Shown here piece after piece: positions 34,447 to 42,963 of a stretch of 64,000 nucleotides of DNA; within the stretch, counting starts at the first letter, position 1; each line of letters begins with the position of its first letter. Below the pieces are notes generated by a model. The model was not told where the DNA came from. It made no database searches and was given only the letters and a program-made list of their open reading frames with translations. Both the position numbers and the translations under genes were made by a program. Source of the DNA: Pyruvatibacter sp. (GTDB lineage Bacteria > Pseudomonadota > Alphaproteobacteria > CGMCC-115125); the NCBI RefSeq assembly GCF_040219635.1, contig NZ_JAVJSC010000009.1:434001-498000 (forward strand), read 5' to 3'.

Positions 34447-35667
34447 TCAAAGGCCGAAGCGCTCGATCACCATCTTGCCAAGGGTCATCAGATGCACCTG
34501 GTCCGGACCATCCGCCTGACGGCACCAGCGCGCGTAGTTGTAATGCTCGGCCATGGGGTAATCTTCGGTCAGCCCCCCTGCGCCATGCATCTGCATGCAG
34601 CGGTCAATCACCGTCTGCATCATGATCGGCACCTGTGTCTTGGTGGCTGCAATCAAGTCGCGGCTTTCCTGCGCGCCTTTTTCGTCCATCGATTGCGCCG
34701 TGCGGTGCACCAGCAGGCGTGCCATCTCGATTTCTGAAAACGACTTCGCAATCTCCTCACGCACCGATTGATGCTTGGCCAACGGTCGGCCAAACGTCTC
34801 CCGGTTGAGCACCCGGTGGCACGCCAGCTCCAGCGAGCGCTGGCCGGCACCGATCAGCCGCATGCAGTGATGCATGCGCCCCGGCCCAAGCCGGCCCTGC
34901 GCAATTTCAAATCCACGCCCTTCACCCAGCAAAACGTTCTCGGCAGGCACACGCACATTTTCAAACACAATCTCTGCATGACCCAGCGGCGCATCGTCAT
35001 AGCCAAGGGTCGTCAGCGGGCGGATGAGTGTGATGCCCGGCGTATCCTTGGGCACAAGCACCTGGGTTTGCTGCTTGTGTCGGTTTGCGTTGTCCGGGTC
35101 TGACTTGCCCATGACGATCAGGATTTTCGTCCGCTCATACATGGCATTGGTGATGAACCACTTGCGACCGTTGAGCACCCACTCGTCGCCCTCGCGCTGG
35201 ATGGAAAACTGGATGTTTGTCGCATCACTTGAGGCAACGTCAGGCTCCGTCATCGCGTAGGACGACCGGATTTCACCGGCGAGCAGCGGCGTCAGCCATG
35301 TCTCCTGCTGCGCCGACGTTGCATACTTCATGAAGACTTCCATGTTGCCGGTGTCCGGCGCATTGCAGTTGAAGACTTCAGGTGCCCAGATCACACGCCC
35401 CATGATTTCCGCAAGCGGCGCATAGTCAAAATTGCTGATGCCCCCATGCTCCGAATACTGAGCAAACTCCGGCGGCACAAACAGGTTCCACAACCCTTCT
35501 GCGCGCGCCTTGGCCTTCAGGTCATCCATCAGCGGCAGCGGCGCAAAACGGTTGGGCGCCGCCGCCAGCGCCTGCGCATAGGCGTGTTCATTGGGATAGA
35601 CATGCGCGTCCATGAACGCGCGCAGCTTGTCCTGCAGAACAAGCGACGTTTCGCTGTAGGTGTACAT
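34447..35667 (-). CDS. Acyl-CoA dehydrogenase (ACAD10/11-like)
   Basis: The 406-residue enzyme carries SSYAMTEPDVASSDATNI and NGRKWFITNA in the middle domain, and HGAGGLTEDYPMAEHYNYAR in the C-terminal domain. These are typical of the ACAD10/11-like group acting on longer or hydroxylated acyl-CoAs. I start at ATG 35667 (MYTYSETS), preceded by GAGG; the upstream extension has no support. The gene is single, next to tRNA-Met. Confidence 0.88.
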   Translation of the reverse strand: MYTYSETSLVLQDKLRAFMDAHVYPNEHAYAQALAAAPNRFAPLPLMDDLKAKARAEGLWNLFVPPEFAQYSEHGGISNFDYAPLAEIMGRVIWAPEVFNCNAPDTGNMEVFMKYATSAQQETWLTPLLAGEIRSSYAMTEPDVASSDATNIQFSIQREGDEWVLNGRKWFITNAMYERTKILIVMGKSDPDNANRHKQQTQVLVPKDTPGITLIRPLTTLGYDDAPLGHAEIVFENVRVPAENVLLGEGRGFEIAQGRLGPGRMHHCMRLIGAGQRSLELACHRVLNRETFGRPLAKHQSVREEIAKSFSEIEMARLLVHRTAQSMDEKGAQESRDLIAATKTQVPIMMQTVIDRCMQMHGAGGLTEDYPMAEHYNYARWCRQADGPDQVHLMTLGKMVIERFGL

Positions 35668-35749
35668 AGGAGGCCTCAGGTCTGAAGGAGCAGATGTCTT
35701 GTGCAACGCCACTGACTGAACCAGTGCACCACAAAAAGACAAGGGGAAA

Positions 35750-35826
35750 TGGTAGCGGAGGAGAGACTTGAACTCCCGACACGCGGATTATGATTCCGCT
35801 GCTCTAACCAGCTGAGCTACTCCGCC
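35750..35826 (-). tRNA. tRNA-Met (CAT), elongator type
   Basis: On the minus strand the acceptor stem GGCGGAG pairs with CTCCGCT (one G-T), and the 3' CCA is encoded at 35752-35750. The anticodon loop ATCATAA gives anticodon CAT with stem GCGGA/TCCGC. D and T arms are normal. The lack of a C1-A72 mismatch and the three-G:C initiator stem argue for elongator rather than initiator tRNA. An Ile-lysidine tRNA is less likely by comparison with remembered sequences. Confidence 0.93.
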
Positions 35827-35944
35827 ACTTGGCATCCGGCACGGCAGCCCTTTTTGAAGGGCAGCATGGAAGACCGGTTTTGGCCGGAAATCCGCGACAA
35901 AAACGCCGGAGAGACGGGCATATAGACGGGCCGCTTGGGCGGTG

Positions 35945-36607
35945 TCAAGCGCGCCGCCTGAACCGCATCAGCGTGAAGATGCGCAGCAGGCCCAGCGCGC
36001 GTTCTTCAACCAGATCCAGGTCACGGTGGTTCAACACCTGCTCGCGACCAAACGCCGGGTGCCAGCCAATGAGCGCTGCCACGCGCTCCAGCTTGCGCTC
36101 GAACCACAACACCCACCCGTCTGACCTGGCAAAGTGATTGACGATCACAACGTCGCCGCCGGGTTTTGTCACCCGCGCCAGTTCATCCAGCACCGCGTCA
36201 GGGTTCGGCGCGACCGACATCACATACATCGCAACCGACACATCAAACACAGCGGTGTCATAGGTAAGCGCGCCCGCATCCATTTCTTCAAGTGCCGCCA
36301 CATGGCCCAACGCCCGGTCGTCCACGCGCTTGCGGGCCAATGCCAGCATGTCAGCCGACAGATCAATGCCGGTAATGCGCATGTGGCGGTCATAGCCGGG
36401 CAGCGACAACCCGGACCCGACACCCACCTCAATCACCTTGAGGGGCACATCGCCCGTGTGCCGACGCGCAACTGAATTGACAGCGGCCACGGCAGCCGCG
36501 CGCCCCACATCCGTAACCGGGCCAATAACCGCATCATAAAACCGTGCCCAGCGCGCATAGGCGCGCCGCACGGCATTCTCGTCGAGGGAGTCCGTTCTGC
36601 CTGTCAT
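35945..36607 (-). CDS. SAM-dependent methyltransferase, PmtA-like
   Basis: The 220-residue protein is a class I methyltransferase with SAM motif I at VIEVGVGSGLSLPGY. The N-terminal block RAYARWARFYDAVIG and the whole layout resemble alphaproteobacterial phosphatidylethanolamine N-methyltransferase (PmtA). That enzyme makes phosphatidylcholine. The match is by eye; a ubiquinone-type or other small methyltransferase remains possible. The gene stands alone between tRNA-Met and mnmA. Confidence 0.65.
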   Translation of the reverse strand: MTGRTDSLDENAVRRAYARWARFYDAVIGPVTDVGRAAAVAAVNSVARRHTGDVPLKVIEVGVGSGLSLPGYDRHMRITGIDLSADMLALARKRVDDRALGHVAALEEMDAGALTYDTAVFDVSVAMYVMSVAPNPDAVLDELARVTKPGGDVVIVNHFARSDGWVLWFERKLERVAALIGWHPAFGREQVLNHRDLDLVEERALGLLRIFTLMRFRRRA

Positions 36608-36696
36608 CTTTGTCAGATAACCGCGAAGCGTGGCAATTTAAAGAGGGGCGGTTGCTATTTGCGGCAGATCAAAACCGGCACGCACTCAAAAGGTTT

Positions 36697-37872
36697 TCAG
36701 TTGCCCGTGCGACGTATCCAGCCGCCGCCCAGCACCCGTGACCCATTGTGCTGGTCATAAAAGACGCAGGCCTGCCCCGGCGATACACCTTCTTCGGGCT
36801 GATCCAGCACCACGGTTGCCCCGGTGTCAGATACCGCCACGCGCGCCGCAAGCAGCTTGCCGGTTGAGCGCACTTTCACATTGACCGGCACTGCAGACGC
36901 GCCAAGCGCCCCATCCCCAAGCCAGTTCACATCTGTCAGGTCAACACGGGTGACGCCGAGCGCCGAACGCGGCCCGACAATGACGCGCTTATGCTCCGGG
37001 TCCAGACGCACCACAAAAAGTGGTTCGGCATTTTCACCGCCCGCATCCGTATCGCTGATGCCAAGGCCACGCCGCTGGCCGATGGTATAGCGAATGATGC
37101 CCTTGTGGTCGCCCAGCACGCGGCCATCCATATGCACAATGTGGCCCGGCTCTGCGGCTTCGGGGCGCAATCGTTCAACAATGTCGGCATATTTGCCGTC
37201 GGGCACAAAGCAGATGTCCTGACTGTCGGGCTTGGCAGCCACCGCCAGCCCCAGCCGCTGTGCAATCGCGCGGGTTTCATCCTTCGGCAGGCCGCCCAGC
37301 GGAAACCGCAGAAAATCGAGCTGCTCAGGCGTCGTGGTGAACATGAAATAGCTCTGGTCGCGCCCCGCATCCACCGCGCGGTGCAGTTCAGGCCCATGCG
37401 CACCGTCAAACCGCTGCACATAGTGCCCGGTGGCCAGCGCATCCGCCCCCAGGTCACGGGCGGTCGCCAGCAGGTCGCGAAACTTGACGCGCTCATTGCA
37501 GCGCACACACGGAATGGGCGTTTCGCCGCGCGCATAGGCGTCGGCAAAATCCGTCATCACCGAATCCTTGAAGCGGCTTTCGTAGTCCAGCACGTAATGC
37601 GGCACATCCAGACGCTCCGCCACCCGGCGTGCATCATGAATGTCCTGCCCCGCACAGCACGCGCCTTTCTTTTTAATGGCAGCGCCGTGGTCGTAAAGCT
37701 GCAGCGTGATGCCCACCACGTCATAGCCCGCCTGCGCATACAGCGCGGCCGCCACAGAACTATCAACACCGCCCGACATGGCAACCACCACGCGCGTGTC
37801 CGCAGGGGCCTTGCCGGCGGCAACCGGCGGCAGGGTGATTTCAGGCGCAACAGGGGCAGCAACATAGGTCAT
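36697..37872 (-). CDS. mnmA: tRNA-specific 2-thiouridylase MnmA
   Basis: The 391-residue enzyme has the PP-loop SGGVDSSVAA and two catalytic cysteines, one in CVRCNE and one in SQDICFVPDG. It thiolates uridine 34 of tRNAs for Lys, Glu and Gln, using sulfur delivered by a relay. Length is slightly above the usual 360-370 because of an N-terminal extension of about 25 residues. Its 5' end is divergent from the fliK operon and shares that intergenic region. Confidence 0.95.
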   Translation of the reverse strand: MTYVAAPVAPEITLPPVAAGKAPADTRVVVAMSGGVDSSVAAALYAQAGYDVVGITLQLYDHGAAIKKKGACCAGQDIHDARRVAERLDVPHYVLDYESRFKDSVMTDFADAYARGETPIPCVRCNERVKFRDLLATARDLGADALATGHYVQRFDGAHGPELHRAVDAGRDQSYFMFTTTPEQLDFLRFPLGGLPKDETRAIAQRLGLAVAAKPDSQDICFVPDGKYADIVERLRPEAAEPGHIVHMDGRVLGDHKGIIRYTIGQRRGLGISDTDAGGENAEPLFVVRLDPEHKRVIVGPRSALGVTRVDLTDVNWLGDGALGASAVPVNVKVRSTGKLLAARVAVSDTGATVVLDQPEEGVSPGQACVFYDQHNGSRVLGGGWIRRTGN

Positions 37873-37921
37873 GGCGCGGGACTATAGCGGTGTGACGCGC
37901 CCCGGCAAGTCCAACCGGTCA

Positions 37922-37938
37922 CCGGCATTTTTTGCCGG
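37922..37938. promoter_or_regulatory. Inverted repeat, candidate FlbD enhancer (ftr-like) for fliK
   Basis: CCGGCA-TTTTT-TGCCGG is a perfect inverted repeat. It lies about 100 bp upstream of a sigma-54-type promoter, a normal enhancer distance. The same GGCA-N5-TGCCGG core recurs before fliF at 40988. Binding by FlbD is inferred from context and from remembered Caulobacter ftr sites. Confidence 0.55.
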
Positions 37939-38024
37939 GCAGAGCGTGCAAAACAAGCCAGTGCCGCCCGAAGGAGCATGCAAAAAACCCACATTTTGAG
38001 CCATTTTTTCCCGCTCAGCCCGTC

Positions 38025-38040
38025 TGGCCCCGGCCTTGCT
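38025..38040 (+). promoter_or_regulatory. Sigma-54 (-24/-12) promoter of fliK-flgD
   Basis: TGGCCCCGGCCTTGCT has GG-N10-GC and differs from the consensus TGGCACG-N4-TTGCT at two positions. Transcription would start near 38051, about 70 bp before fliK. The window also encodes the sigma-54 activator FlbD. Confidence 0.75.
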
Positions 38041-38123
38041 CATAGAACGCCGACGCAATGTGCCTGTCCCCGCTGCTTTGCCGGGATCGCAGGAAAAACC
38101 GAACACGGGACAAAAACCGCAAA

Positions 38124-39731
38124 ATGAGCACGACAGACACACTTCTCGCCGCCCAGGCCCGCAAAGCCGACACCGGCACGTCGTTCAAGGCAAACGACAT
38201 CCGCAGCGCACAGGACGATGCCCGCTTTGTCGAAGAATTGCGCACGACCCGCATGGAGCAGGCCCGCGCTGAGGAGCGCGCCCACGAGCAACGTATGGAG
38301 CAGCGCAACGCCGACGAGGCACGCCTCGCAGATGCCCGCGCCGAAGATGCCCGTGCAGAGGCTCGTGAAGAGGTTGCGCGTGCTGACAAAGCGGATGATG
38401 ACACCCGTGGCGCGGATGCCGAGCAGGCAACCGGCGATGAAACCGCACAGGCACAAGATACTGCTGCCGACGATGCGGATGATGCTGATGCGGCATCCAC
38501 CCTGGCGGATGCCTCAACCGAAACCAGCAGTGTGGCTGATGCCGCCACATCTGAAGCCCAGTTCAGCGAAGCGGACACATCTGACGCTGAAACGGATGCA
38601 GCCGGTCTGGCTGCAAACGGTGCCGCCGAAAACGCTGAGACGCACGCAGCAGGTTCGCAGACAACACCTACGGGTGAGCAGGCACAGGCTGCCGCCGCAT
38701 CCATCGGCCAGACTAAAGCCACTAACACCAACACCAATGGCACCAACGCCGCTGAGACTGGAACCGCACAAAAGGCGCAGAATGCAGCAAACCCATCGGC
38801 TGCGCCGGTTGATGCCGCAACGCCAAAAACCGGCACCGGCGAAACGGCACAGGCTGCAGCCGCTGCAACGGCAACCAAAGCCGCGGCCGTCGAAGTCACT
38901 GATGCACCCGTTGAGGCCGAAGCCGCCCTTGCCGCCAAGGCAGCGGCAGCCAACGGCAAACGCGGTCTTGGCCACGCAGCAGCAGACGCCATGTCTGACG
39001 CAGGCAGCGCGACCAAGCCCGATGCGGCACGCCCTAACACATCTACAACCGCCGACGCTGACGCGCCGCCCGCAGCCGACAAACCGGTACTGCCACAGCC
39101 CGTGCGCTCTGCCGCCTCTGAAATTGCCATGCAGGCAGCCCTTGCCCGCCCCGGCACTGGCACTGGCACGCAGGACATGCGGCTGGCCGCTGATGCGCCC
39201 GCAAACTCAACACCTGTCGCCGCAGACGCTACAGCGCAACAGTCCACCACAACCATTCGCGCCATCATGGTAGCGTCCGCCCAGCCCGGCACCCCGGCCC
39301 AGCCGCAGACGCCGGCCCGCGACATTGCCGTCACCATGGCGCGCAATCTCAATAACGGCACAAACCGCTTCGACATCCGTCTTGATCCGGCCAATCTGGG
39401 CCGCATCGACGTGCGCATGGAAGTGACCGCCGAAGGCCGCGTGCAGGCCCACCTGACGGTCGAAAAACCCGAAACGCTCGACATGCTCCAGCGCGATGCC
39501 CGCGCGCTTGAAAAAGCATTAAGCGATGCAGGCCTTGATCTGGATAGCGGCAGCCTTGGCTATTCCCTGCGCGACGACAGTGAGGGCGGCTTTGCCATGA
39601 ACCGCAACAGCGCCGACGACGCATCAACCGGCAAACCCGGCGAGGACGACCAGACTGCCGACCTTGCCGCCATCCAGCACATCTATTCATTACGCGCGGG
39701 CTCAGGCACCGGCGTTGACATCCGCATCTAG
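38124..39731 (+). CDS. fliK: Flagellar hook-length control protein FliK
   Basis: The 535-residue protein has a long low-complexity middle rich in Ala, Asp, Thr and Glu. It ends with a FliK C-terminal domain (FDIRLDPANLGRIDVRMEV, VQAHLTVEKPETLDML). FliK measures the hook and switches export specificity. The domain order and neighbouring flgD support the call. ATG 38124 (MSTTDTLL) has a poor ribosome-binding site. The start lies about 70 bp after a sigma-54-type promoter, marking a late flagellar gene. Confidence 0.88.
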   Translation: MSTTDTLLAAQARKADTGTSFKANDIRSAQDDARFVEELRTTRMEQARAEERAHEQRMEQRNADEARLADARAEDARAEAREEVARADKADDDTRGADAEQATGDETAQAQDTAADDADDADAASTLADASTETSSVADAATSEAQFSEADTSDAETDAAGLAANGAAENAETHAAGSQTTPTGEQAQAAAASIGQTKATNTNTNGTNAAETGTAQKAQNAANPSAAPVDAATPKTGTGETAQAAAAATATKAAAVEVTDAPVEAEAALAAKAAAANGKRGLGHAAADAMSDAGSATKPDAARPNTSTTADADAPPAADKPVLPQPVRSAASEIAMQAALARPGTGTGTQDMRLAADAPANSTPVAADATAQQSTTTIRAIMVASAQPGTPAQPQTPARDIAVTMARNLNNGTNRFDIRLDPANLGRIDVRMEVTAEGRVQAHLTVEKPETLDMLQRDARALEKALSDAGLDLDSGSLGYSLRDDSEGGFAMNRNSADDASTGKPGEDDQTADLAAIQHIYSLRAGSGTGVDIRI

Positions 39732-39759
39732 CGCAACCGCATTTCAGCAGGAACACCTC

Positions 39760-40434
39760 ATGTCCACACTTGATGCAATTGCCGCCTCACAAGCCTCCCA
39801 GGGAGCGGCTGCCACGTCGTCCTCAAAGCTAAGCGGAGACTTCGATACCTTCCTGACACTGCTCACCACGCAGCTCAAAAATCAGGACCCGCTGGAGCCG
39901 CTCGACAGCAGTGAGTTCACCAACCAGCTTGTGCAGTTCTCAGGCGTTGAACAGTCCATTGCCACCAACAAGAACCTTGAGCAGCTCCTGAACCTCACCT
40001 TCGCCAACTTCGCAACCGATGCTGTTGGCTATATCGGCAAGGAAGTGGTGGCGGAAAGCCAGACCGCCATTCTGACCGACGGCAACGCCCAATGGGGCTA
40101 CGAGCTGTCGGCGGCCGCCGAAGAAGTGCAGTTCTTTGTAACCGACATTGCCGGTCGTCTGGTCCACTCCGATACGGCGTCCAACCTCAGCGGCAACGGC
40201 ACCTTCCAGTGGGATGGCAAGGATGCCGGCGGCCGCCAGTTGAGCGACGGCTCCTACAATCTTCGCGTCATCGCCACCAATGCGTCGGGTGAAGAAGTGC
40301 CCGTGACCATGAAGCAGTCCGGCATCGTGACCGCCGTCGAGTTTGACAACAACACGCCTGTGCTCACCGTCAATGGTTCCGGCATTCAACTGTCGGATGT
40401 CATTACCGTGCGCAATCCTGAAAACAACGTGTGA
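39760..40434 (+). CDS. flgD: Flagellar hook cap protein FlgD
   Basis: The 224-residue protein has the conserved N-terminal FlgD block (FLTLLTTQLKNQDPLEPLDS, then FTNQLVQFSGVEQ). An Ig-like/tudor C-terminal half contains GNGTFQWDGKDAGGRQLSDG. FlgD caps the growing hook and is exported without cleavage. It follows fliK by 28 bp with CAGGAA before the ATG. No hook gene follows in this window. Confidence 0.93.
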   Translation: MSTLDAIAASQASQGAAATSSSKLSGDFDTFLTLLTTQLKNQDPLEPLDSSEFTNQLVQFSGVEQSIATNKNLEQLLNLTFANFATDAVGYIGKEVVAESQTAILTDGNAQWGYELSAAAEEVQFFVTDIAGRLVHSDTASNLSGNGTFQWDGKDAGGRQLSDGSYNLRVIATNASGEEVPVTMKQSGIVTAVEFDNNTPVLTVNGSGIQLSDVITVRNPENNV

Positions 40435-40473
40435 TGACACCTGCCCCATACCGACACACAGGCCGGACAAAAC

Positions 40474-40488
40474 TTAACCGCGCATTCA
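40474..40488 (+). promoter_or_regulatory. Near-consensus CtrA box upstream of sciP
   Basis: TTAA-N7-TTCA has one mismatch from TTAA-N7-TTAA and lies about 90 bp before sciP. In Caulobacter sciP is a CtrA target. Evidence here is sequence and context only. Confidence 0.55.
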
Positions 40489-40578
40489 CCATGGCGTTTA
40501 TCCCTTCCTTAAACGCCGCGCCCGTACTCTTAGCGTCACACAGGACGTGTCGTAGTTTGTATTCAGGAAGTGCTTGAG

Positions 40579-40857
40579 ATGGGCATGCAGTATCAATCGC
40601 GGGTAAGCTACGTAATCGGGCCGGATGGCAGCCCGCTGACGATTGCCGATCTCCCGCCGCCGGAAACAAAACGCTGGGTCATCCGCCGCAAGGCTGAGGT
40701 GGTTGCCGCCGTGCGTGGCGGGCTTCTGTCTCTTGAGCAGGCCTGCGACCGCTACACGCTGACCGTCGAAGAGTTTTTGAGCTGGCAGCGCTCCATTGAG
40801 CGTCACGGCCTGCCGGGCCTGCGCGCAACGCGTGTGCAGCAGTACCGCGAACACTAG
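40579..40857 (+). CDS. sciP: CtrA inhibitor SciP (DUF1153)
   Basis: The 92-residue protein is a clear DUF1153 member: YVIGPDGSPLTIADLPPPET, RWVIRRKAEVVAAVRGGLLS and the ending GLRATRVQQYR. In Caulobacter SciP binds CtrA or its sites and blocks CtrA-activated transcription after the promoter has fired. The helix-turn-helix-like LSLEQACDRYTLTVEEFLSW is intact. I use ATG 40579, with AGGAAG 8 bp upstream; GTG 40570 overlaps that ribosome-binding site. It sits between flgD and fliF, with its own terminator. Confidence 0.9.
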   Translation: MGMQYQSRVSYVIGPDGSPLTIADLPPPETKRWVIRRKAEVVAAVRGGLLSLEQACDRYTLTVEEFLSWQRSIERHGLPGLRATRVQQYREH

Positions 40858-40923
40858 ATAGAGGCCCACATTCGGATCGGCCCCCAAGATAGTCCAATCG
40901 ACTAGCGTACTTGTGCGCCGTGG

Positions 40924-40956
40924 CGCCGCAGAGCATTCGTGCTCTGCGGCGTTTTT
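40924..40956 (+). terminator. Intrinsic terminator of sciP
   Basis: A perfect 12-bp stem CGCCGCAGAGCA/TGCTCTGCGGCG with a TTCG tetraloop is followed by TTTTT. It separates sciP from fliF. Confidence 0.95.
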
Positions 40957-40987
40957 CGTTCTGGCGAACGCACTTTATTTGCGCCGG

Positions 40988-41004
40988 TGGGCAAAAATTG
41001 CCGG
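40988..41004. promoter_or_regulatory. ftr-like element upstream of fliF
   Basis: TGGGCA-AAAAT-TGCCGG shares GGCA-N5-TGCCGG and the same spacing with the inverted repeat upstream of fliK. It lies 14 bp before the CtrA box of fliF. In Caulobacter FlbD represses fliF through such a site. Confidence 0.5.
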
Positions 41005-41018
41005 GATTTGTTTCAGCG

Positions 41019-41033
41019 TTAAGACGTTGTTTA
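41019..41033 (+). promoter_or_regulatory. Near-consensus CtrA box upstream of fliF
   Basis: TTAA-N7-TTTA has one mismatch from the CtrA box and lies about 170 bp before fliF. In Caulobacter fliF is an early, CtrA-activated gene. Confidence 0.55.
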
Positions 41034-41200
41034 GCGCTCGCCGGTAATTCTTGCCTAGCTGGATTACACCGGACACGGACAAACAGGCGCCCCAGGACAC
41101 GGGCGGTGTCACGTGACCCGGTCCTTCTATCCGGCGCGATGATCCACCAGGCCCAGGATGAGCCGGACCTATCGCGCAGTTCCCGACTTGGGGGTGCGCC

Positions 41201-42937
41201 GTGAACGGCACATTGGGGTTTTTCAAGGGGCTTGGTCCCTCTCGGCTTCTCGCGCTTGGCGGTGTAACCATCGCGCTGGTCGTGTTCTTTGCCTTCATCA
41301 TGATGCGCGTGTCACAGCCCTCGATGGCGCTGCTCTATAGCGGCCTGCCTGTGAGCGACAGCGCCGAAATTGTCTCCAAGCTCGAGGCCATGGGCGTGCC
41401 GTTTGAATTGCGCGGCGACGGCACCACCATCATGGTGCCCAAGGCCGATGCCCTGCGCCTGCGCATGAACATGGCTGAAGCGGGCCTGCCTTCAGGCGGC
41501 TCAGTCGGTTACGAGATTTTCGACGAAGCCAGTGCCCTTGGCACCACCAGTTTCGTGCAGAACATGAACCATCTGCGCGCTCTTGAAGGCGAGCTTGCCC
41601 GCACCATTCGCGCGCTCGACAGTATTCAGGCAGCCCGCGTGCATCTGGTCATGCCGGAACGCGAACTGTTCAGCCGCGAGCGGCAGGAGCCCACAGCCTC
41701 CATCGTGGTGCGTGCCCGTGGCGGCCTTGGCCGCAGCCAGGCACGCGGCATTCAGTTTCTTGTGGCCTCCGCCGTTGAAGGGCTTGTGCCCGGCAATGTC
41801 TCGATCATTGATGAAACCGGCGCGATGATTGCCGGCGGATCCGATGGTGCAGTCGGCGGCTCATCCTCCATGGACGAGCGCCAGCGCGAATATGAAACCC
41901 GCCTGCGCCGCCAGGTCGCAGACATCGTGACCAGCGTTGTGGGCACCAACCGGGCCCGCATCCAGGTTGCCGCCGAACTCGATTTCAACCGCATCACCCG
42001 CAACTCTGAAACCTTCGACCCCGAAGGCCAGGTGGTGCGCTCAACGCAGACCGTTGAAGAGTCCTCCTCAGCCGTTGAACGAGACGCAGCCGGTCAGGCA
42101 GGCGTCACCGTCGGCAACCAGTTGCCGGATGCCATCGGCCAGGGCGGCAACGGCGACGATGCCACCTCTAACGAAAGCAACGCGCGCATTGAGGAAACCG
42201 TCAACTACGAGATTTCCCGCACCACCACCACGGAAGTTGTGGAAGCAGGCTCGGTCAAGCGCCTCTCCGTCGCGGTGTTGGTGGATGGTGTCTATGAAAC
42301 CGCCGCCGACGGCTCGCAGATTTACGCAGAGCGCACGGCACAGGAACTTGATCTGATCGGTCGCCTTGTGCGCTCCGCCATCGGTTTTGATGAAACCCGC
42401 GGCGACCGTGTGGAAGTCGTGAACCTGCCGATCAGCGACACCGGCATTGAACCGCTTGTTGATGATGCGGCCCAAACGGGCCTGATGGCCAGCCTCGACA
42501 CCATGCGCCTTGCCGAACTCGGCGCGCTGCTTGTGGTGACGCTGCTGGGCATTTTCCTGGTCGCCCGCCCGCTCATCAACATGCTGACCGGCGGTGGCGC
42601 GGGTGTGAAGCAGGCCGGACGCGCCGCAATTACAGGCGGTGCCAGCGGCGCCCCGCAGCTCACGGGCCCCGGCATGGAAAAGATGCTGGCGCAGGCTGAA
42701 AAGGACGGTCAGGCGGTCATCAAAGGCCCTGACGGCAACCCCATTGCGCTTGCAGCCCCCACGCCTGAGCAACAGGCCGCCATGATGATGCAGGACAAGA
42801 GCGGCTCGATGATCGACATCGCGCAGATTGAAGGCCAGGTGCGCGAAAGCTCCGTGCGCAAGGTCGGCGAGATTGTGCAGAACCATCCCGAAGAGTCGTT
42901 GTCCATCCTGCGCACCTGGCTCCACGAAACCGCCTAA
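41201..42937 (+). CDS. fliF: Flagellar MS-ring protein FliF
   Basis: The 578-residue protein has an N-terminal membrane segment (about residues 15-35), the periplasmic YscJ/FliF domain (LRMNMAEAGLPSGGSVGYE) and a second segment near residue 450. A C-terminal FliG-binding tail (QVRESSVRKVGEIVQNHPEE) completes it. FliF forms the inner-membrane ring on which the motor and export apparatus are built. GTG 41201 is used with a weak ribosome-binding site. It opens the run fliF-fliG-fliH-fliN. Confidence 0.96.
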   Translation: MNGTLGFFKGLGPSRLLALGGVTIALVVFFAFIMMRVSQPSMALLYSGLPVSDSAEIVSKLEAMGVPFELRGDGTTIMVPKADALRLRMNMAEAGLPSGGSVGYEIFDEASALGTTSFVQNMNHLRALEGELARTIRALDSIQAARVHLVMPERELFSRERQEPTASIVVRARGGLGRSQARGIQFLVASAVEGLVPGNVSIIDETGAMIAGGSDGAVGGSSSMDERQREYETRLRRQVADIVTSVVGTNRARIQVAAELDFNRITRNSETFDPEGQVVRSTQTVEESSSAVERDAAGQAGVTVGNQLPDAIGQGGNGDDATSNESNARIEETVNYEISRTTTTEVVEAGSVKRLSVAVLVDGVYETAADGSQIYAERTAQELDLIGRLVRSAIGFDETRGDRVEVVNLPISDTGIEPLVDDAAQTGLMASLDTMRLAELGALLVVTLLGIFLVARPLINMLTGGGAGVKQAGRAAITGGASGAPQLTGPGMEKMLAQAEKDGQAVIKGPDGNPIALAAPTPEQQAAMMMQDKSGSMIDIAQIEGQVRESSVRKVGEIVQNHPEESLSILRTWLHETA

Positions 42938-42963
42938 GACGATAAAAGCTGAAAGTTAGTCCC

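Noticed and set aside
38015..39484. 489-codon open frame opposite fliK
   Set aside because: It arises from the low-complexity Ala/Asp codons of fliK, giving Ala/Ser/Cys-rich sequence with no domain.
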